Source: Candidatus Obscuribacterales bacterium
Lineage (GTDB): Bacteria > Cyanobacteriota > Vampirovibrionia > Obscuribacterales > Obscuribacteraceae
Assembly: GCA_019744775.1 (NCBI GenBank)
Contig: JAIETZ010000004.1
Location: 372,001 to 436,000 of the forward strand
Reading direction: 5' to 3'
Length of the DNA: 64,000 nucleotides
The notes below the pieces were generated by a model. That model was not told the origin of the DNA and searched no databases. It worked only from the letters and a program-made list of their open reading frames with translations. The position numbers and the translations under genes were made by a program. Below, in pieces: positions 62,535 to 64,000 of the stretch; within the stretch, counting starts at the first letter, position 1, and each line of letters begins with the position of its first letter.

Positions 62535-64000
62535 TTACATCACCTTTTGCTCAGTGCCTTCTACTAGTGTTGGTGGCTCTTCTTCGACGATTTTCGGCGT
62601 GATTAGGAGCATCAACTCAGTACGTCTACGGCCTTTAAGAGTGTTGCGGAAGAACGTACCTAATATGGGTGTTTCTGCTAAGTATGGTACTTTGCCTAGC
62701 TGTGCTTCTTCTCTTTCTGAAAAGAGTCCGCCGATAACAAGTGTCTGCCCGTCCTTAACACGCACGTTTTGAGATAAGATTTCGCGGATGCTTAAAGGCG
62801 TTACAACAACGGTGTCGTCAGCAAAGCTCTGCTGCGGCAATGGTGTTGATACTCTAGGTCTGAGACGCATGGTAATGAATCCGTCGTCACTGACTTTAGG
62901 CACTACGTCTAAGAAAATTCCGGCTTTTTCCAATTCAACGTTGGTTGTAACAACGCCCAACGATACGGTGGTTGTTACTTTGTGAACAACTTCATCCGCA
63001 ATTACAATCAACGCTTCCGTGTTATCCATAACTACAACGGACGGGTTAGCGACAAGCTTGGCTTTATTCGTCTGAAGCAACAAGTTTAAGCCCAGGTTCA
63101 AACCGGCAGGCATAGTTGCAATGTTGGCTCTGCCGCCGGCTTTCTTACCGAGAGTCAAGAAGTTGAAACTGCTGAATGAAGTACTTCTGGGAGCAACAGC
63201 AGCTGCAGCCGGAAGAATTGTTGGAACCAAGTTACCCAAAATACCTTGGAATGTTCCGTTAGTCAGCATTCCCAAAGCCGTTGAAGTAGTATCCGTCGGT
63301 TGCGACCGTAAGTTGTTTACCTGGTAACCAACAGTAGAACCGACTGGAGGACTGACTGCTGTACCTGACGTACTCGAATTCAAAGCCGAGAAGATTTGAC
63401 CGACTCCAGGAACCGCTTGAGTAATTAAGTTGGCAATACTTGAAGCTGTCGGGAATCTAGCAACAGAGTTAATCGGAGAAGTTGTAGTGACTGTTCCGCC
63501 AACCGTATATCCTGTCGGACCACTAATAGGACCAGGACTGCCCATACCTGGTAAGAATTGCACCATGGGAGCTCGCGCGTTACCCAATACGGTGGCGCTG
63601 GCGCCTTGCCCTTGCACACCGATAGTCGCACCAATTTGACGAATACCTTCGTTGGTAATTTCCAAAAGTGATGATTGGATATGCACTTCCGGGGGACGTC
63701 TGTCCAACAAACGGATGGCTTCGGAGGCCAACTGCACATCTTCCTGCGTACCAACAACCAACACTTGGCGGTTTCTCGAATCAGGTATACAGATAGTACC
63801 GCCACCATTTTGTTCAACCGCATAATCCACGGCCACTTCTTGAGTCGAACGAATTTGCTGTGATCCGGGATCTGTTGCCGAGTTTTGGAAACCTTGACCT
63901 TCAGTAGGTGTGGCCTTAGTTTGAGATTTTACGTTGCGGATATTATCAAGCTTGCTCGTGAATTTTAATTCCGAGGTCATGTCGTCAACTTCACCGGCGG
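62535..64000 (-). CDS. Secretin (PilQ/GspD family), N-terminal part outside the window
   Basis: The frame is open at the right edge, so the gene starts beyond it; about 488 residues are visible. A secretin N1-like domain (IRLLDRRPPEVHIQSSLLEI) leads to a long Gly/Ser/Thr/Pro-rich region and the secretin core: LQTNKAKLVANPSVVVMDNTEA, and the final VKDGQTLVIGGLFSEREE with VPYLAETPILGTFFRN and LMLLITPKIV. It forms an outer-membrane channel for type II secretion or type IV pili. Motifs do not separate PilQ from GspD, and neighbouring genes of the system are not in view. Insertions between 150 and 270 are unusually rich in Gly/Ser. Confidence 0.9.
   Translation of the reverse strand, partial: AGEVDDMTSELKFTSKLDNIRNVKSQTKATPTEGQGFQNSATDPGSQQIRSTQEVAVDYAVEQNGGGTICIPDSRNRQVLVVGTQEDVQLASEAIRLLDRRPPEVHIQSSLLEITNEGIRQIGATIGVQGQGASATVLGNARAPMVQFLPGMGSPGPISGPTGYTVGGTVTTTSPINSVARFPTASSIANLITQAVPGVGQIFSALNSSTSGTAVSPPVGSTVGYQVNNLRSQPTDTTSTALGMLTNGTFQGILGNLVPTILPAAAAVAPRSTSFSSFNFLTLGKKAGGRANIATMPAGLNLGLNLLLQTNKAKLVANPSVVVMDNTEALIVIADEVVHKVTTTVSLGVVTTNVELEKAGIFLDVVPKVSDDGFITMRLRPRVSTPLPQQSFADDTVVVTPLSIREILSQNVRVKDGQTLVIGGLFSEREEAQLGKVPYLAETPILGTFFRNTLKGRRRTELMLLITPKIVEEEPPTLVEGTEQKVM

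Noticed and set aside
1..64000. tRNA, rRNA or CRISPR array
   Set aside because: No T-loop plus acceptor-stem pair, rRNA segment or regularly spaced repeat-spacer pattern was found on reading; a covariance scan would be decisive for tRNAs.

Overview
The window is a gene-dense piece of bacterial chromosome with no tRNA or rRNA gene, no insertion sequence and no prophage that I could recognise. Several genes point to a diderm, non-photosynthetic relative of Cyanobacteria (Melainabacteria/Vampirovibrionia, perhaps the Obscuribacter group). HflX carries the long N-terminal extension typical of cyanobacterial HflX. There are LPS genes (lpxK, waaA), a secretin and an RlpA-type protein, and the futalosine-pathway menaquinone enzyme MqnE together with a UbiD-type decarboxylase. 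Secreted TPR proteins are also present. The lineage is an inference from protein content, not a measurement.

Layout. 1-5.3 kb: the end of a large alanine/glutamine-rich protein, a DPM1/ALG5-type glycosyltransferase, a glycerate kinase and an orphan. 5.3-9.5 kb (minus strand): a WYL-domain protein, then a tight five-gene unit made of an ECF sigma factor, an anti-sigma factor with three zinc fingers, a Spy/CpxP-like periplasmic protein, a DJ-1/PfpI protein and an ArgS-like protein without a catalytic domain. An ECF-type promoter lies upstream of the sigma gene. 9.5-19 kb: nicotinate phosphoribosyltransferase, RlpA, a TPR protein, a GAF-GAF histidine kinase, metK with a structured leader, an FHA-adenylate cyclase and NagZ. 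19-25 kb (minus): CNNM transporter-rsmA-ispE-nth operon with a hairpin-rich leader that ends in an attenuator-like terminator, then DUF4013 and surE. 25-29.5 kb: a Clp N-domain protein without ATPase, an XRE/zinc-ribbon regulator, a degenerate GGDEF-pseudokinase fusion and NurA. 29.5-39 kb: mqnE, TPR protein, dprA, GNAT, tatD, plsC, a TonB-C-like protein, glcD and hflX. 39-45.7 kb: a secreted subtilase with 16-residue repeats and a glycine-rich tail, a small secreted protein, pirin, a C-terminal processing protease and UbiD. 45.8-48.3 kb: two consecutive toxin-antitoxin modules (RHH-PIN and RHH-MazF) and a protein with a clan-CD (caspase-like) His/Cys dyad. 48.4-57 kb (minus): rdgB, relA/spoT, lpxK, waaA, priA and an HNH endonuclease. 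57-62.4 kb (plus): rpsB-tsf-pyrH-frr-glmS behind a leader that contains a chain of hairpins. The window ends inside a secretin gene.

A 23-bp palindromic repeat (core GGGCGCATNCAATGCGCCC) occurs in three intergenic places. A second, longer repeat vocabulary is shared by the rpsB leader and the glmS downstream region. The best candidates for undescribed biology are the sigma/anti-sigma/ArgS-like operon, the pseudo-GGDEF-pseudokinase/NurA pair, the caspase-like protein beside two toxin-antitoxin modules, and the structured leaders of rpsB, metK and the CNNM gene.
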